Assembly (NCBI GenBank): GCA_900095095.1
Contig: FMBT01000427.1
Coordinates: 54,173 to 118,172 of the forward strand
Reading direction: 5' to 3'
Source: Fragilariopsis cylindrus CCMP1102
Taxonomy: Eukaryota; Bacillariophyta; Bacillariophyceae; Bacillariales; Bacillariaceae
DNA: 64,000 nt
Positions 61,479 to 64,000 of the stretch are shown here, piece after piece (the first letter of the stretch is position 1; each line of letters opens with the position of its first letter). Position numbers and translations under genes: made by a program. A model generated the notes under the pieces. It was not told the origin of the DNA and did not search any database. It was given only the letters and a program-made list of their open reading frames with translations.

Positions 61479-64000
61479 AATTGTATTTTTTAGTCCTCCT
61501 CATGGTGCAATAGATTCAAATGTGTGCTGCTGAATACAATTATGCTGTAGTATAAAGCGTAGCAGTGCTAGTAGTAGAAGTAGTAGTAGAAGTAGTAGTG
61601 CCGTTGCGTTGCTGTCGCACCCACCAGGAAAAACAAAAAGCAACGATAGTTTATTTAGTTGAGGAACAATAACAAAGTCCAAACCAAATAATGATGATAA
61701 TAATATACAACAGCAATAACAACCTACCCAACTTATTGTAACACCAACTTGTAATTGTGATGGGCGGGCAAGACAATGAAGGAGACAGGTGGTAATAGCA
61801 ATGTGCTTGATGAATTGTATACGCTTTTATGTACGGAAGAGTAGCATCATATAAATAAAATAGGTGAAAGTTAATGAGCTGCAGTCCTGTTACATTTCTA
61901 GTAGCTTTGATATATATAAATGTAACATACATCTTTTTCTTAACATAAATATACTTCTTCTCTTTTAAGCAGAACTGAATAATAAAAATTGTTGCTGTGA
62001 CCATAATAAGAGCAATCAATGACGTCATGTTGAAAAAATTTCATACAGATGAAATTACTTATGGATCATGTTTGGTTGGTAGTGACTGTCATCTATTCCT
62101 GCCCTATTAATAGTTACATTTACCACTTTATTCCAGATATGGATATGATTTCCTAGTCTTCTTTTGTAAGCCTACTGGTATCTCACAATGTTGCCTCACA
62201 CACAGCACATATCATCTTTTTATGATATATCTTGTTCAGGACACAAAGCAGGGTAGAACTTCCAAGAAAATGCTTCTTTTTGGTCATGGAAAGTTCCTCT
62301 ACCTTACCATGTGTGTGATAAATGATGATTCAAAATTATGTTGTAGGCGCTCCATCAGTTCATGCACACATTCATGTACAATGACTAGCCTTTAATAACA
62401 ACGCACCATGGTACTAGGTAATTTCTTGCGGGTATTATTTTTGCTAGAAAACCTTTTATAATATGTTTAATCTTAATTTGTCTGTCAGGCGACATTGGTG
62501 AAAAGGGGTTTATTTTCTTCACCAAGGGCCCAAAACCAATTTTTACCCTAGATATTAGCTAAAAATCCTCTAAAATTTATTCTGTACAAGGTGTACCATG
62601 TGAACCAGAGGCCCTATTAATCGGGGCTTTAAGTGGGTTAGTTTATTTTATGAGTATTTGTGTGAATGATCCTGTCAAAATTTGTGTGGGAGAATTTTCA
62701 ACCGACAGTGACTACTTTAATTATGGTCCTTGATTGCTTTTTAATGAGATATTTTTGAGAACAGGGGTACTGCACTTACATCCAAGATAATGGTGGGTTG
62801 GGAGGATGATGCTTTCCATTCACAAGCAGTATGTCCTAGTGAGGACAGTGAATCAATTCTTTGTTCTAATTTACCTGGTGCTATGTGTAAATAATGATAA
62901 CAAAGAGCTGCTGTTTTGGGCTACAATCTTACTCTGTATAGTGTGGGATGGTGTGTTTATTTCTTACTTTACTATATAGAAATGACAGTAGCAGATACAA
63001 GCTGTATTAATTTATCTTAAAAAAAGTAGTATGGAGATGGTTGGTTGGTGTTTCAATGCAGCAGACACCAACAAGTAGATATTGGTATGTTTTGAAATTC
63101 ATTTTGGTTGTTGTGCAAGATTTTGATCAGGAATGAACAACAAACTATCTCATATGAAGGGAATGAAGAGGACAACACCAGATGGGTTGGGTGCACAAAC
63201 ATCCACATAGAGTAGTAGTAGAACATTTCACTTGCCTCCTACAACTTTCCTGTTCCTGTGTTTGCAGAATGAAATTTATTTCACTGTTGTGGAGGGCACA
63301 AAAACAACAAGATGATTTTTGATCAGAAAATTTTAATGAACACAAAATATCTCATCTGAAAAGGTTGCAGAGGACAGCACTAGATGGGTCAGGTGCACTA
63401 ACATCCAAATAGTGTACTAGAACATTGCGTTTGCCTCCTACAACATTTCTGTTCCTGTGGTTGGGGAATGATATCCGGTTCGCTGTTGTCGGGTGTACTA
63501 GCATCCATTGTATCCATATCTACAAGGTCCACATAATGCTCAGGTTCCTATGGAGGTTATGAAGTTGTAGGGCCGCATTAACCACAAAATGGGCCATTTA
63601 GGCCCCAAAACAGGTTTTTCCACTTAAGCTGGACCATCAACACAAAGCACCAAGAGTAAGTTTCCTTTGGTATATATGGTGTACCCCATCCACATATTTT
63701 GGTATGATTCACCTCTTTGAGTGTACTGTATGTCCACAAAACATTGCAAATGGGCCATTTTTGGGGGTTATTTCATGTGTGCTGTGTAATGTGGTATGTA
63801 AGCCTACAATATGAGATACCAGTAGGCTTAGGAGACTAAGGAATTTAACAGTTCTCCATCCAATAGGTCAATTGTAAACTTCACAGTTTATTTTTCCAAA
63901 GAAACGACTTTTTAGGTGTATATACTTAATGCTAAAGTTGTTATTATATACTAGACTAACAAATACTAGAAAAATTTGGGCATGATTTAGTTTTTATATT
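61479..64000. other. ORF-poor, repeat-bearing block to the window end
   Basis: About 2.5 kb without a credible gene. It has AGT-type microrepeats at 61565-61600, a 19-bp perfect inverted pair (62167-62185 and 63812-63830, extending imperfectly to about 50 bp) and a divergent tandem duplication (63121-63510). The texture, with GGGCCA motifs and few long homopolymers, differs from the genic part. Possibly a decayed or non-autonomous transposable element. Confidence 0.45.
63121..63510 (+). repeat. Divergent tandem repeat, unit about 196 bp
   Basis: TTTTGATCAG starts at 63121 and again at 63317. Matching blocks in the same order include ATATCTCAT, AGAGGACA, TAGATGGGT..GGTGCAC, AACATCCA, TTGCCTCCTACAAC and TTTCTGTTCCTGTG. 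Identity is partial (many substitutions), so the duplication is old. Confidence 0.7.

Noticed and set aside
1-64000. tRNA, rRNA and CRISPR arrays
   Set aside because: I looked for cloverleaf-like B-box sequences, rRNA-like blocks and spaced identical repeats; repeats present are microsatellites, tandem duplications or foldbacks, none with spacer-repeat structure.
1-64000. Bacterial origin of the sequence
   Set aside because: In-phase GT-AG introns in several genes, plastid bipartite leaders and diatom-type families exclude a prokaryotic chromosome.

Overview
This window is nuclear DNA of a microbial stramenopile, most likely a raphid pennate diatom. The evidence is short spliceosomal introns (about 60-270 bp, GTAAGT/GTACGT-type donors) in several genes. 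It also has AT-rich spacers, long Asn/Gln/Ser/Asp codon repeats, signal peptides ending in an ASAF-like plastid motif, and families I know mainly from diatoms: DUF6824, helicase-associated (HA) repeats, plastid-type FKBP, Lys/Thr-tailed secreted oxidases and LRR/ankyrin multigene families. The species is inference. I see no operons, CRISPR, rRNA or tRNA.

Layout. 0-4.9 kb: end of a Na+/H+ exchanger-like gene, a secreted barrel-type protein, a bestrophin-type channel and a dead ankyrin gene. 4.9-9 kb: a decayed membrane-protein gene and a dienelactone hydrolase. 10-18.4 kb: secreted GMC oxidoreductase, PhoD-like phosphatase, a probable plastid protein and a coiled-coil gene whose last 61 codons are repeated twice downstream. 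19-26 kb: two LRR paralogues on opposite strands flank a three-HA-domain protein; direct repeats bracket the HA gene. 26-36 kb: amino acid transporter, a diatom-type family protein, 2H phosphoesterase, carbohydrate sulfotransferase and a secreted FAS1-amidase fusion. 36-44 kb: a small probably myristoylated Cys protein, a BTB/T1 protein, a foldback element, an Ala/Lys-rich secreted protein, a Wss1/SPRTN-like protease with a duplicated 5' end, and a Cys-rich membrane protein. 45-54 kb: an RRM gene remnant abutting a sulfatase, a thylakoid-type FKBP and a GTPase-HA fusion. 54-61 kb: a protein resembling the HMUDK/alpha-glutamyl-putrescinyl-thymine pyrophosphorylase fold (DNA thymine hypermodification), a membrane cyclophilin and a DUF6824-DUF2064 fusion. 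61.5-64 kb: an ORF-poor, repeat-rich block.

Many genes are split by single-base frame breaks. In most, one extra base in a short A/T (sometimes G/C) run restores a continuous family-like protein. This points to homopolymer under-calling in the assembly rather than mass pseudogenisation, so I annotate these loci as genes and give the break positions.

The most interesting loci are the thymine-hypermodification-like protein (54270-56779), the GTPase-HA fusion (50739-53736), the DUF6824-DUF2064 fusion (58974-60895), and the in-frame 183-bp repeats with intervening stops (16484-17035). The genes do not form one pathway; several serve surface chemistry and nutrient acquisition (sulfatase, sulfotransferase, PhoD, GMC oxidase, FAS1-amidase, amino acid transporter).
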